A DNA stretch of 64,000 bases, taken from positions 69,969,136-70,033,135 of the forward strand of contig CM055318.2 in the NCBI GenBank assembly GCA_029255685.2. Direction: 5' to 3'. The notes beneath the pieces are model-generated. The model did no database searches and was not told the DNA's origin. It saw only the letters and a program-made list of their open reading frames with translations. This DNA comes from Silene conica (Eukaryota > Streptophyta > Magnoliopsida > Caryophyllales > Caryophyllaceae). Shown piece by piece: positions 44,239 to 56,869 of this stretch (positions are counted from its first letter, which is position 1; each line of letters starts with the position of its first letter). The position numbers and the translations under genes are program-made.

Positions 44239-47161
44239 TGTAACATCCCGTATTTTCGTAAAGACCTATTTAAGCATTTTTAATTATTTTAAGTAATAAA
44301 ATAATAATTTAATAATTTATTTTAATTGATTTTAAATTAAAAGTAAGATCCGTCTTAAGAACCTTAAGTCCTTAAGACGAATACAAACTTGGTAAAGCTT
44401 AAACTCGTAACTCAAATACCCGTTCTAATTTCCTAACCCGTTTCATAATACGGAAAGGACAGCTACATAAACCCCTAAAAACCCTTAAGTTGTCATAATT
44501 CATCTTCCTCACAACCCCTTTCACTGTAAACAATACTTCTACAAAACCTCCATAAACATCTTCTTATTTTGATCTTTTCTTCATCATCCATCGATCAATT
44601 CAAGGTAAAAATATCATTTTCGGAATCCTCATTCAATTTCCAATCCATCTATCACTTCCGTTTCTCAATCCCTTCGTTTCGAAATTTGGCCTGTTTTACA
44701 CAAATTCCGTTTTTGTGTTCTTAAACCCGTTTTTCATGTTTGTAGGTGAAGGATTGGACAACCCGGACATCGATAGCTACATTGTGGAGGAAGATCTTTA
44801 GCCGGAAAGCTTGAAAGGTGACGATAATGAGATAACTCGGCCTTTATGTGTATATTAGCACTTTTGTTGTGTTTCTTATGTTGGGTTCTGATTTTTACTC
44901 ATGTTCATTGTTCAAGGGACTTAGTAACATGTTTAGGATGCTTGATATGTGAAGAATCCATGCTTAAAGATGTTGTTATGTGTGCTTAAGTGCATTTTCA
45001 GTTTTTCACATTTTGCGACGGATACTTATTAAATTCGTTTGAGGATTGTTATGGGAATTATTTGCTGGTAGATAAGTCGTAATTGATGATTAGGAATGTT
45101 GGGTATACGTCATATGTAGCGATTTTGAAGTTTGTGTATCGAATTGTGATAAATTCTTATGGTCTGAAAATCCCGATTTTGCGAACAGGCTCTCTGAGCC
45201 GGTCGACCAACCGGCCGCCGGTCGACCGGCTGAGAGCGCATCTTTGTGTTTTTCGAATTTTTGAGAAAAAGGCTTTGAACTGCCAGCCGGCCGACCGGCT
45301 GGTAGTCCCTTGTGTTGTATTTTATTTGCGAAAAGCCTAAGTAGAAAGGGAGCCCAGCCGGCAGACCGGCCGCCTGCCAGCCGGCTGGGAGTGCATGTGG
45401 GGATGGTTACGAAGTTTTGAAGGCTAGGATTAGGGTTCCCAGCCGGCCGACCGGCTGCTTGCCGACCGGCTGGGAGTCCGTGTGTTGTTGATTCAGAAAA
45501 AGAAAGAAAGGCTGAGGAGGTCACCAGCCGGCCGACCGGCTGCCTGCCGACCGGCTGGGGACCCCTGTAGGCTGTTTTGAGTTTTGAAATTTAATCGTAA
45601 CTTTCAAATGGTTAATCGGTTTTGATTGAAACTCGTTTTGTGTACCCTTGACATGTATTTGAGGTCCCCGGAGGATGGGCAACATTATATTGGGTTCGGG
45701 AATGGAGTAAGGATAGAGACCCCCCGGTCGGGCAACCGAAAGGGAAACCGGCTCTCCCTCATCTTAGTTCCCGGGGTCAATTAAGTGTTGATTAGGAGTT
45801 AAAGGTAGAACTATAGGGTAGTTAATAGACTTGGATGATATTGTTTTGATGCGTATTAAGTTATGCCTTATGCTGGCCTCTGAACTTAATGCGTGAGTTG
45901 TTTGTCGTGTATGGGAACATGCGTTGAGTTTTCGCCTCTGAGTTCCATACATGTCTGTTTGTCGTGTCTGGGACATGCGTTGAGTTTTCGCCTCTGAGTC
46001 CAGACATGTATGTGTGATCGCGTCAGGACATGCCTTAAGCTGGCCTCTGAGTCTGACGAGTAGAGCAACTGCACGACGGGGCAGTCAGGTTGTCATACCT
46101 TACCCGGAGTGCAGGTGTTTGGTGCTAGAACATGCGTTGAGTTTTCGCCTCTGAGTCTAGTATCTTGTGATGTGGTAGGGGAACATGCGTTGAGTTTTCG
46201 CCTCTGAGTTCCTTACTTGTGATAGTGAACTGAATGCTAGTCCATGCGTTGAGTTTTCGCCTCTGAGTCCAGTGTTCTGTGATAGTCGGTCCATGCGTTA
46301 AGTTTTCGCCTCTGAGTCCTTGCTTGATATTGTGAACTTGGTATTTAGGTTATGCGTTAAGATGTCGCCTCTGAACCTTTATACTCGCTGAATAATTTAG
46401 TACCTAGGTTATGCGTTAAGATGTCGCCTCTGAACCTTTGTACTTGCTGTTTTATATCTGCTTGCCTTGATGATGGTACAGTGTCAGATATGCATAATAG
46501 GTTATTGATGTTTATATGATTGTGGTTAAATCATCCAAGGCATTGGATGACTCTTAGTTCGGTTTCATAAATAGTTGGATTGAAAGACCCCCCGACTGGG
46601 TAACCAGTAGGGAAACCGGCTCTCCTTCCTATTTGTTTATGAAGTTGGTTGAGAGCCGTGCATAGTAATCGCATGATAGTAAGAGATCAGATGATGAGAT
46701 GTTTATGCTTCACATGTTGTTATATGTTGGAGTATTCTGTATTGTGTTATGTGTTACGTGTTGTCACAAAAGGTGGCTAGGAGAACTCTAGTCACTCCCC
46801 ACTGATTGTGGCGTACATGTTTTCATGTATGTAGGTACATGTTGGTTGGAGATGGGTTCACGAGAGGGCTAGCGAGTGATGATCCTGCTGTCATCATATG
46901 ACTTACCTTATATTGCATAGCTAGACTCTTAGACTTTTGTTACTTCGTTTTGGTGCCTGTAGGGATGTTCCATCCCAGGCTGATGTACATATTGGTTTTG
47001 ATACTTAGAGCTGTTACTTATCTATTTTGGTTTTACTTCAGTTTCAGTTTCTGTTTCAGTTTAAGACTTCTCGCATGTTGTTGTCTTTAAAAAGTTTTAA
47101 TTCCGCTGCATTTTTGGTATTTTTGTATGTTTATATTTCCGCTTTCGCGAGGGGTTTTACA
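44239..47161 (+). mobile_element. Tekay-type solo LTR, 2,923 bp, target duplication AGATG
   Basis: The segment starts TGTAACATCCCGTATTTTCG and ends CGAGGGGTTTTACA, flanked by AGATG at 44234-44238 and 47162-47166. It is the same LTR family as 31277-34171, in the opposite orientation, and keeps both the GC-rich palindromes (45190-45560) and the motif array (45895-46440). No internal element sequence remains, so it arose by recombination between two LTRs. It splits the copia integrase codons exactly. Confidence 0.93.
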
Positions 47162-47166
47162 AGATG

Positions 47167-49164
47167 TGGAGAGGAAAGGTTCCTTCAATATCCTATATGA
47201 AGATATGGGGTTGTGAGGCTTATGTCAAGGTAAAGACCGATGAGAAATTAGCTCCAAGATCCGAAAAATGCACTTTTATTGGTTATCCAACCACCTCACG
47301 TGGATATTACTTCTATAAACCTTGAGATAACAAAGTGTTTGTGTCTATGGAGGCTGTCTTTCTAGAAAAGGAATTTGTTTCTAGAAGACAGAGTGGGAGA
47401 AATTTTGAACTTCGTGAAATCAATGAAGTCCAAGAGCCACAAACTGAAGTAGAAACGAACGAAAATGTTCCTTCTTCGTCTACTTCGGTGCCTATTCAAC
47501 GTAGGAGGTCGAGTAGAGTTCCACATCAACTTGATAGGTATGTTGGGCTAATTGAGGGAGATGATAGTCTTGATGTTTTACTTTTAGAAAGTGACGAGCC
47601 TACCACTTATAAAGTCGCAATCTCTAGTCCCGACTCCGTAAAATGGCAAGAAGCCATGAAATCCGAGATGGATTCTATGTATCAAAATCAAGTATGGGAC
47701 TTGGTTGACTTGACTGAAGGTATGAGACCTCTTTAGTGCAAGTGGATCTTCAAAGTGAAGAATGGCATAGAAGGACATGATGATGTCTACAAAGCTAGGC
47801 TAGTGCCTAAAGGGTTTACCCAAGTTCAAGGTCTTCATTATGATGAAACCTCCAGTTGCTATGCTTAGATCCATTAGGATTATGTTAGCGATCGCCGCAT
47901 TTCATGATTATGAAGTGTGGCAAATGGATGTCAAAACCGCCTTCTTAAATGGGTATTTAAAGGAGGATGTGTATATGATACAACCTAAAGGTTTTGAGGA
48001 TCCTAAAAATCCTAACAAGGTATGTAAACTTAAGAGATCCATTTATGGTCTTAAGCAAGCATCCAGGAGTTGGAATCATCGTTTCAATGAAGTTATAAAA
48101 GAAAATGGTTTCGCTCGAAGTGTCGAGGAACCATGTTTATACACTAAATTCAGTGGGAGCAAGGTTGTGTTCCTAATTCTGTATGTGGATGACATACTAC
48201 TTATTGGAAATGATATTCCAATGCTATCCTCTGTGAAAGGGTGGTTGGGAAGTCATTTTCAAATGAAGGATTTAGGTAATGCACAACGCATACTAGGTAT
48301 CCGGATCTATAGAGATAGAACCAAAAGGATATTGGCACTAAGTCAAGAATCTTATATTGATAAGGTCCTTCGACGTTTCAGCATGAAGAATTCCAAACGA
48401 GGATTTCTTCCTATGGGTAGTGGGATTGTATTGAGTAAATCTCAATCTCCCACGAAACCCGAAGATGTTGAACGCATGAAAGAGATTCCTTATGCTTCCG
48501 CAGTTGGATCTATCATGTACACCATGGTATGCACTCGTCCAGATATCTCACATGCTTTAAGCATGACTAGTAGATATCAAGCTAATCCAGGTGAGGGTCA
48601 CTGGATTGCTGTAAAGAATATTCTTAAGTACTTGAGAAGGACTAATGATTCGTTTTTGGTGTTTGGTGGGGAAGATGAGCTAAGTGTAAAGGGTTACACA
48701 GATGCTAGCTTCCAAACGGATAGAGACGACATGAAATCCCAGGCTGGATACGTCTTTATCCTCAATGGTGGTGCCGTTAGTTGGAAGAGCTTTAAAGAAC
48801 CAGTTGTTGCGGATTCTACAACGGAAGCAGAGTACATAGCAGCATGTGAAGCTGCAAAAGAGGCAGTATGGATTAGGCAGTTTCTTGAGGGACTAAGAGT
48901 AGTTCCCGAGGCCGAAGATCCTATCACCCTTTATTGTGATAATAGTGGTGCTGTTTTTCAAGCTAAGGAGCCGAAGTCTAGCAATAGATCGAAGCATGTA
49001 CTTAGAAAATATCATGTGATTAGTGATTTTCTAGATAGAAAGGAAATTGTGATATGCAAGGTTGGGACAGAAGAAAATGTTGCTGATCCCTTAACCAAAG
49101 CATTATCACAAACCAAGCATGATTCTCATATTTTGTCTATGGGTTTAAGGCGTATGCCAAACAT
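47167..49164 (+). pseudogene. Copia integrase C-terminus, reverse transcriptase and RNase H, broken
   Basis: Continues the polyprotein after the solo LTR (KIWGCEAYVKVKTDEKLAPR). Lesions are TGA at 47323-47325, TAG at 47734-47736 where CKWIFKVKNG follows, and a small deletion near 47848 that shifts frame just before PVAMLRSIRI. From 47840 the frame is open: RT with MDVKTAFLNGYLKEDVYM and the YVDDILL active site (about 48182), RNase H with YTDASF (about 48695), STTEAEYIA (about 48817) and YCDNSGA. The C-terminus (TKALSQTKHDSHILSMGLRR) is typical copia. A CACTA element splits the last codons; the original stop is TAG at 54757-54759 after the insert. Confidence 0.9.
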
Positions 49165-49499
49165 CACTAGTAGAAAAAACCCCTATCGTGACGCCTTTAT
49201 CGTGGCGGTTCTAATAGAAACGCCGCGAAAAGCCAAAAAAATTGGAGGGAGGGAATTTTTCAAGGTGTAAGAGGTCTATTGTGGCGGTTTAAATTAAGAA
49301 CCGACGTAATAGAAGAAGATATTTACGGCGGTTTCATACAAAAAACGCCACTATAAGTCAATTACGACGGTTTTATTGATAACCGACGTTAATAACGACG
49401 TTAAAAGTATAAATACTTGACAATATTTTTTACTAAGAAACCGCCGCTATATGTTTTTATGGTGGTTTTGACGAGAACCGACGTCAAAACCCACACAAA

Positions 49500-52400
49500 T
49501 AATAATAATTATCTCATAATAATATCAATACCCGTCCTCCTCCTCAATCAACAATCGCCCTCTATTAACCTAATCACAGTAATCAGCACAATAACTCTCC
49601 AGACCTTCACCATCGCGCCACCGCAACACCATCGCCTCTCATATACACCATCGCTCCAGTTCAGTCTATTAATCGTCAACACCACCGCTCCAGTTCAATA
49701 CCACCACTTATCTACTCACTTTCCCTAACGTCACTACGATCACTACCCTTCCACTCATTCCACCTCTGCACAACTTGTCCGGTACACCGTAGATTCATGT
49801 ATATATTTCACCATTCAATCGTTTAATTTTACGATTATTGTGCATTAATACTTTGCTATTTGCTATTTTTTTTATTATGATTGTGTATTTCTCTCTTCAC
49901 CTCTAGTTATCGTTATAATTACAATTACTTATAGTCATATTATATCTACCCATTCACACTCTTTTTTTTGTTATTGTGTAAATAGGGTTAGCCCAGATTT
50001 GCTTTTGGATGAATGATAAATTAATGTCTTTTTACGCTTTTGATTACTACCAGTGGTTAATTTACTAGGTTGTAATGGTTGAGCATAGAAGTTGCTCGAT
50101 GATATTGCTGAGAGAATTTCAGTCTTTTGAAACTGGGTTCATTTTTGGGTATGCACTATGGGAGGTGGGATGGCGGGATTAGGGATATATGCTACCTTGC
50201 CCTGTGCTAATAACATAGAGAGGTTGTTTTCGGGTACTTCATAATGAAAATTGCACTGAGAACTCACTTAATGATTATTATTGCACAACAAGAAAAGCCG
50301 TAACTAATAAGTCTGAGTTGTGACTCACTTTGCTTTCTTCAATCATAAACCAAAATAAAAGGATAGTAAGGTGTGAGTCTGCCTCCATTGGAAAGGGAAA
50401 TTAAAGGACGGTGAGTATCCTTTTTTTCATTATATACAATGGTAGATTATACACTAATGCTTTCTCATCCATATGTTTTTATTGATCGACTCTGCTTGAC
50501 AAAAATGTTTTTATTGCTTCTGCTATAAGCTCCGTGGTTAGCCACAAGGATCTCTTAATTTATTTAGTGTTAGCCACAAGGATCTCTTAATTTATTTAGT
50601 GTTGATGGTGGTAGAGCATATGGTGGACAAATTTCTACTTTCTTTCTCTCTTTGTTAGCATTCCTGCAGTAGAAAGTTGATATTTGTTGATATGATCCTA
50701 TAAGAAGCCGCTTTTATTTTCTTTATGAATAAGATAACTCAATGATAGCTTGAGTGCTTATTTTCCTCGCTCTCCTATAGTATAATGAGTATTCTAGGAA
50801 TTTTTATTTTGAGACAAGCGTCAATGACTAGGAGACTAGGAGGTGGAGGATCTAACAAGCTTGTTGCTAGTTCAGAGACTGAGAAACTTAATGACAAAGC
50901 TGATATATGAGTATGAAAAGAGAATAGTCTCTGATATCTAGCTGTAAATCTATTGTAAATGGTGTCCCATGAGTGGGAGGCGTACCCAAGGTGTTGCTAG
51001 TTTGGAGACTGTGCAACTTAGTGACAATATGAAATTTCACTAATTATAACTACCGATAGATCGAGTCTTTTTTCTATTTTATCTCTCAGGGGTCGGTCGT
51101 GGCATAAGTTTAGATGAAACTGAATTATCTATATGTAACAGATAATCAGTTATAGTTCGATTTGTCTATAAGCCAACACTTTTTGCTTTTCTGTTTTTGG
51201 AGAAAATGGATTCTCTCCTTTTCCATTTTGTGCACGGAGAACTTAGAGCTGTCTGGCCATACTAGAGTTGAAGGGATCTGCTAGATGGCTTATTTATCAA
51301 ATTGTAAATCTCTTTAACTGAATCAAGTGGAATTTAATAACATCAGGCTGTTAGATTGCATGGCTGACATACCATATGTTATGCGTAGAAATGTATATCT
51401 GCTTCATGTGATTCTAACTGTGTTTAGAGTTTGGCAACCTCTCAAATTTATAATTAGATGATTTCGAATTTTGCAGAAGAATCTATAGATAGAATGGATA
51501 ACTATAACTGCTCTACGTGATTCTGTCAGACTTAAAAGAACACAAGTACAGCTACTAAGGCAGAAAATTAAATTGACTTCTATCCTTCGAGGACAAGTAA
51601 GAACCCGTCTTAACCACACTGGTGTCTTACTCCATGAAATATTTTTGATTGCGTCTTTAGTTTTGAGTGGCGGTGCACCTATATTCTATTTTACCTTTAA
51701 GCAGCTCTATTACAATAAATTAATTTCATAAGTATCATTTTTTTCGTTATATACAATGGTAGATTATACGCTGGTGTTTTTAGAGTGATGATATGAAAAT
51801 AATTGTTTTAAAGATGTGACTAACTTATAGTGTAACTTGGTGAAAATAGTGTTGATGTATCTTGGTTGGTGAAAATACTTGTTGCCGTAGATCAGAGACC
51901 AAAGTTTACATTTACAGTAGTACGATTAACATTACTAATTCTTGAAAAACATATCACATATCACTAATCTGAGACCAAAGTTTACATTTATAGTAATAAT
52001 ACAATTAATATTAGCATTGTTCTACTGTTTTTGTTTGATAGAAAGTAATTCAAATGTGCAGATGTGGAAGGAAGAGGAAAGAAAAAGTGGGACGTGTAGG
52101 GAAAAACTGCGGACCAATTTTCGAAAGTGAAAAAATATTTGAGATACTTATTGCACAGAATAAGTTTTGAGTAAAACCTACTTGATGCTTATTCCAGTGA
52201 TGGTTTGAGAGGACAGAGGTTTATTTGTCTGTTTCGAGTCTAATTTTCTGATTATTTGCCTCGTCCTATACCCAATTGACAATCGTCGTTTTTTGATGCG
52301 TTTTCTGCTTATCACAGCCAGTCTTTTCACACCTCCGAACAGGTTAGCAAGAATCAAAATACGGATGTTATTTTAAGTGTGAAGGTAGCATATATTACGT

Positions 52401-53375
52401 TTCTTTGGTTCTCGCTCCCTCCGCCGCAATCATTTGTTTTCCTTAAGTTGTGTTTCTACTGATGCGCTAGATTCTGCCACCTTCTGTCAGATTTCCGCAT
52501 TTCAATTTTGTATGTCGGACGAAGTCTTTTATTAGTTCGGCCATGTTTTAAGGGGCTTGTGTAGATATGGTTATAATTGTAAAAGGCTTTAGCTGATTTA
52601 ATTTCAAAATTTAGGTGTTAGAGCTTATTGTATCTGCTTACGGATTGAATTTTGGTGTATTTGTAGGGTGCTCTGAGCGAATACAGGAGTACCACGACTT
52701 CAGGTCATTGTCGCTGACGCTAATTCTTCAAGTGATCAGCCAGAAATTGATGTCACTGATGACGAATTTCTTTCAGGTACAATACTACTCCAAAAGAAAC
52801 CCACGCCGCCGCGATATACGACGGGTCCTAAACCTCTAAAAACCGCCACAAAAGGTCATTTAGGACCGCCACTGTAGGACTATGGTAAGAAGGAAGTCGT
52901 TTGATATTTGTTTATAGAACAAAAAACAGCTAGAGCTTATCATATTCTTTTCCCTATCAATCTGTCATGTTTTACGAAGGTGAAATTTTCTATAAAACTG
53001 TGGTGGGTAGGATTTCAGGGAACTTTTCTCAACATTTGCTAAATATTTGCCTTGCTGGATTCCAAAATGCCCATGAAATTTTTATGCTTCTAATCTGAAG
53101 GAGTCGGTCAATGCAATTTCGACATGAGTTTTATCATGGGCGAGGCGATGACAGCCTTCCATGTTTTCAAGGGTTTAGGATGTATAGAGTTCACGCCACC
53201 CCAACCTCTTCTCTATAGGCCTTTGAGGTGTTGAGCAGTCAGGGTAATGTTGTTGTTTTACTTGATGTATTCTGCTTATTCAATTTGATTTACTCAGTGT
53301 AAAGCTTATTAATGCATATTTTTTGTCAGTATGCTACCCTTACAAGGTTATATTGTGTCATACTAAATTTGACAG
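49500..53375. other. CACTA interior, no intact gene
   Basis: 49510-49790 is C-rich and reads like a 5' UTR or first exon. The rest resembles intron. Short repeats occur: a 35-bp tandem (50531-50602), pairs at 50427/51745 (TATACAATGGTAGATTATAC), 50866/50993 and 51897/51970. A short coding-like patch (52699-52775, SSDQPEIDVTDDEFLSGT) directly precedes an internal copy of the element's right end. No transposase domain recognised. Confidence 0.5.
52804..52880. repeat. Internal copy of the CACTA right-end sequence
   Basis: 52804-52880 (CGCCGCGATATACGACG, then CCTAAACCTCT and AACCGCCACAAAAGGTCATT) matches 54660-54733 just before the true right terminus. The internal copy lacks the final TTTTCTACTAGTG (reads GGACTATGG), so it is an old or copied end without a functional terminus. 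The SAC9-like segment lies between the two. Confidence 0.8.
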
Positions 53376-54003
53376 GAAATGAAGTTGAATGTGAACTTGT
53401 TTGGGTCCCTAAAAGAACTGGCCAGAGTGTTCCGTTTAGTACATACATTTTGGTGAAGGGGCTCTAACCCCATCTGGTGAGGTGCCGAACTAAAGATGAC
53501 TACAGCCAAGGCAAAGATATATGTCGTTGAACATGATCCGTACAAGGGAAGTGCAGAATACTACCAAAGATTGAGAAAGCAATATGACGAGGAGACCCAT
53601 AAGAAGAGCCCTTTGGTCCCAATTGTGTGCATGAACTTGCTAAAGAATGGGGAAGGTAATCTTGGTTCAGCATTTTGAGGAGTTTTACATTTTATTAAAT
53701 CAACTGGGAAGGTGCCTTCTACTAGAATTGTTTTAATCAATTATGACTGGTATGCAAGCGTTAAGTTGAAGGGTGAGCAGGAAACAATCGAAGGCCTTTG
53801 GCGACTCCTCAAAGGTCCAACAACAGCTATTGGGATAACCGAAGGGGATTACGTATTTTCACCCGAGTGCATAGGCAATTGTGCGGGGGAAGTCATCTGC
53901 ACTATTGAGTTTGAGGGTGCATTTTGCATAAGATCACGGCAAAATGGAGTTATGCGCTTTAGTTACGCTGATTCTTTGGATAGTTAGAACAAATGCTGCT
54001 ACC
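53376..54003 (+). pseudogene. SAC9: SAC9-like phosphoinositide phosphatase fragment captured by CACTA element
   Basis: After an acceptor-like TTTGACAG the sequence encodes part of the SAC domain as in plant SAC9: GNEVECELVWVPKRTGQSVP, ...PIW*GAELKMTTAKAKIYVV, HDPYKGSAEYYQRLRKQYD, VPIVCMNLLKNGEG, STRIVLINYDWYASVKLKGE, EGDYVFSP and FEGAFCIRSRQNGV. SAC phosphatases use a CX5R(T/S) catalytic motif; here the equivalent reads RFSYADSLDS, with Cys replaced by Tyr and a TAG next, caused by about four extra bases (the downstream TNAAT-like codons follow in another frame). Further lesions are a stop near 53466, TGA for Trp near 53483, and a frame change near 53676. No catalysis is possible. Only a fraction of the roughly 1,600-residue parent protein is present. 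Confidence 0.82.
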
Positions 54004-54759
54004 TATTTATGTGATTATTAATACACTTCAAATCTTCAATGTATATTATTTGAATACGACATTATTTATGTGACACATGATATGCAAGGTTTCTCGTAGT
54101 TGGTTGCATTCTTGGGTATGTACTTTTGTGTAGAAATTTTCATTTAAAAAAATGTATATATATGATTGCTACAACGGTTTCTTTAAAATCATGTAATAAA
54201 GCTAAATAAATTCGCTTTTAATGACGGTTTTTCACAAAACAACCAACGTTGTAATAATCTTTAATGGCGGTTTTTGGAAAAAACCGACATTATAACTACA
54301 TTTCTCGGCGGTTCAGTAATTACAACAATCGTAACATAAAACATGTTTTGGTAATAAATTAGCTTTCAAATGCGTATAGCGACGGTTTTTGGAACTTTTA
54401 ATGACGGTTTAACACTAAAGAATCGACATTTTAATTATCTTTAGTGGCGGTTTTTGTAAACGAAACCGACATGATAAATACCTTTCCCGACGGTTTTGTA
54501 GCTATAGTGGCGGTTTTAGAACATTTAACGACGGTTGTAAAACAAACAAACGTCGTGTTATATTAGTCTATAACGACGGTTTTATATAACAACCGCCACA
54601 ATAAGAAAGTTATAGCGACGGTTGTAAAAATTTTATACGACGGTTGTAAACTTTATACGACGCCGCGATATACGACGCACCCTAAACCTCTCAAAACCGC
54701 CACAAAAGGTCATTTATGACCGCCACCGTAGGGGTGTTTTCTACTAGTGCATGTACTAG

Positions 54760-55545
54760 ATTATGTGATATGAAATAAAAGTTTTATTGTTCATATATGA
54801 TAATCGCGTTTATTATTTAAAAGTTTTATGTTTTACATTAAAACTTAATATTTATATACTTTGTCAAATCCAGATGGGTTGTAGAGACATTTTGAACCCC
54901 ATTAAGTGAACCGGATAGACTTAGTATAGCCCCTAGTCGCTTGTATGAGGTGACGTCTCGAAGCGATTAAAGTGTGAGGCGATTGATGGCAAGTTCAAAT
55001 GCCATAGAGTCATAAGGGATGACTAGTCGATCACATAGGCAGACTGCAAGAGGCACTTTGTCGGGCATTTTGTGACCGCTTATAGAGTTCTGGAAATTTT
55101 ATATTAGCCTGGTCGTGGCGAGAGCTACTATATGTATTCTTGCTAGTCAATTCTTTGACTTGAGAGTGTTCGCCCAAGGTGACATAGTTTTCAGAGTGAC
55201 TTTGATTTTAGCTCTACGATCAACCGTTAAAGGGGGTCAAATGGGCTTCTTTTGGGTCATAATGGACTATGCTAGTCGAAGGGAACAGTAGGATAGGAAT
55301 TGTCCAACCCCTTGCCAGGGTTGTCTTAAATCTCAAGGCCACTCGAGGAGAAACTAACTGCAAATGCGTGGCCACGCTCGGAAGGTATCTATGGTAGATA
55401 ATTCCGGTCAAATCAGTTAATCTCCAGATCGAGAAAAACCACTCAAGATATGAACAAATGCAAGTACGACCTGCAAGACACCTTGCATTGAGTGGGAGAT
55501 GACGTAATAGGACAAGAGAATTGGTGACGCACACTTGTCGAGGAC
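54760..55545 (+). mobile_element. 3' non-coding region of the copia element
   Basis: About 790 bp from the pol stop to the purine tract. No open frame is convincing. Confidence 0.6.
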
Positions 55546-55556
55546 AAGTGGGAGAT
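55546..55556 (+). other. Polypurine tract of the copia element
   Basis: AAGTGGGAGAT directly before the LTR start TGTTGGG, a typical copia arrangement. Confidence 0.8.
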
Positions 55557-56869
55557 TGTTGGGAATTGTGTCCTCAACAATAGTGCGATCACGTCAGTAA
55601 ATATAAATTACTGATAAATCTACAATAAGAATACTCATGGGATGATTCTTTTCATATAGTCGACTGATCAACATTAATCGGTAATGATTGGCTTACTAGA
55701 GTTTGACATTACTGTCGTATGACGGTGGTGATCAGTCGATCCCTTTAGGTCACACCTATAGGACAACTCTATTAATAGAAAAATGATATGGTCGTATATC
55801 AATGCGAGTTATATCGATCCTAGTTTATATATCGAGTTTGGAGTATGTTTATAATACGATTATAAACTATAACATTTTAGTGAATGATCTGTCATTACTA
55901 AAATTAATATGTTTATGAAACATTATTTAAGAATGAATATATTTATATTAGAAATGTTTTAATATAAAATCTAATAATAATAATAGGATTATTATTTTAT
56001 GATAATTAAGTTTAAATTAGTTGAACTTATAAAATACATGAATGTCCATTTTGAAATTGATAAAATGAACATTAATGGTTGGGTTTGAACCGTGTGATAC
56101 TTGATCACACTACCATTAAATTTTGTTTTATGGTAAATTTTATATGATAAAATTTAATTAAAATATTTTATAGATGTAATATGACAAGTGGTGGTTTGGT
56201 GCCCATGCATAGAGCACCCTAAACCAACCGTCCAAATGCAAAAGAAAGGGTGAGTGTGTCTTACACATTTCATTCATAATTCATTCATACATGCAAGAAA
56301 CTTAGAGAGAATTTTAGAGAAAATAAAATTCTCATTTTCTCTCTTTGTTTTCAGCCGTGTACTCCTCCCTCTCAAGAACAATTTATGTTGTTTTATTTCT
56401 AGATTATTATAAGATAATAACAATAATAACTAGGTTATTTTGTGTGAGATTCTAGTAAAATCAAACATAAATTTTATCAGAGTGTGTCTTGGTGTTAACT
56501 CATTGGAGGTCTTCTAATTTGGGGACTAGGAGGATCATACCGGCCTTGATATTAAGCTCAAGAACAATCAAAGAAGGAGTCTTTGATTGTGCCCTTTTAG
56601 CCGAAATATTAACAATGTAAGGATTGATTTCTTCTTCTTTTGTTTCGGCCATTATCATGTTATGCATGCAATAAGATTATTAGGAATATCGGAAGATGAG
56701 AAGAGGGTCGGGATTGGTAACTGATACCATAATAGATGAACCATCTCAACCAAAACCTTAAGGTGATGGTTGAGGCCCAACTATTATTATATTCCTAATA
56801 AAGATCTTTAAGTTTATGAGATAAATATTAGTATGACTAAATTTTAATATGAGTTTAAGAAACCCAACA
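55557..56869 (+). repeat. 3' LTR of the copia element, 1,313 bp
   Basis: Same sequence as the 5' LTR with scattered changes plus a 123-bp MITE-like insert and its 5-bp duplication, which explain the length difference from about 1,181 bp. Confidence 0.9.
56678..56800. mobile_element. 123-bp insertion with 12-bp perfect terminal inverted repeats, duplication AAGAT
   Basis: TATTAGGAATAT at the left end and its exact complement ATATTCCTAATA at the right end, flanked by AAGAT (56673-56677 and 56801-56805). The 5' LTR (near 31230) has the single AAGAT and no insert. Superfamily uncertain: 5-bp duplications are unusual for the commonest MITEs. A GGTGATGGTTGAGGCCCAAC motif inside is reminiscent of LTR ends, so a tiny LTR-derived piece is an alternative. 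Confidence 0.7.

Larger units (their letters stand above)
49165..54749. mobile_element. CACTA (En/Spm-type) element, non-autonomous, target duplication CAT, carries host gene fragment
   Basis: The ends are CACTAGTAGAAAAAACCCC and its near-complement GGGGTGTTTTCTACTAGTG, flanked by CAT at 49162-49164 and 54750-54752. Subterminal regions (49180-49470 and 54170-54740) hold many short motifs such as GACGGTT, GGCGGTTTT and CCGCCAC in both orientations, typical of transposase-binding arrays. I found no TNP2-type transposase. The interior holds a UTR-like region, several internal short repeats and a SAC9-like gene segment. It inserted in the last codons of the copia pol. Confidence 0.9.
30124..56869 (+). 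mobile_element. Ty1-copia retrotransposon hosting three further insertions
   Basis: The 5' LTR is 30124-31276 plus 40902-40929, the 3' LTR 55557-56869; both start TGTTGGGAATTGTG and end AACCCAACA. A primer site is at 40932-40943 and a purine tract at 55546-55556. Protein domains run in copia order (gag remnant, protease, integrase, RT, RNase H). After removing three inserts and one MITE the element is about 8.5 kb. No target duplication is seen: the left flank is CTTTC, while on the right copia leader sequence continues. The pol gene is dead through stops and frameshifts. Confidence 0.9.

Noticed and set aside
49417-49728. 103-codon frame near the CACTA left end
   Set aside because: It overlaps subterminal repeats and a UTR-like C-rich stretch, and the protein is low-complexity.
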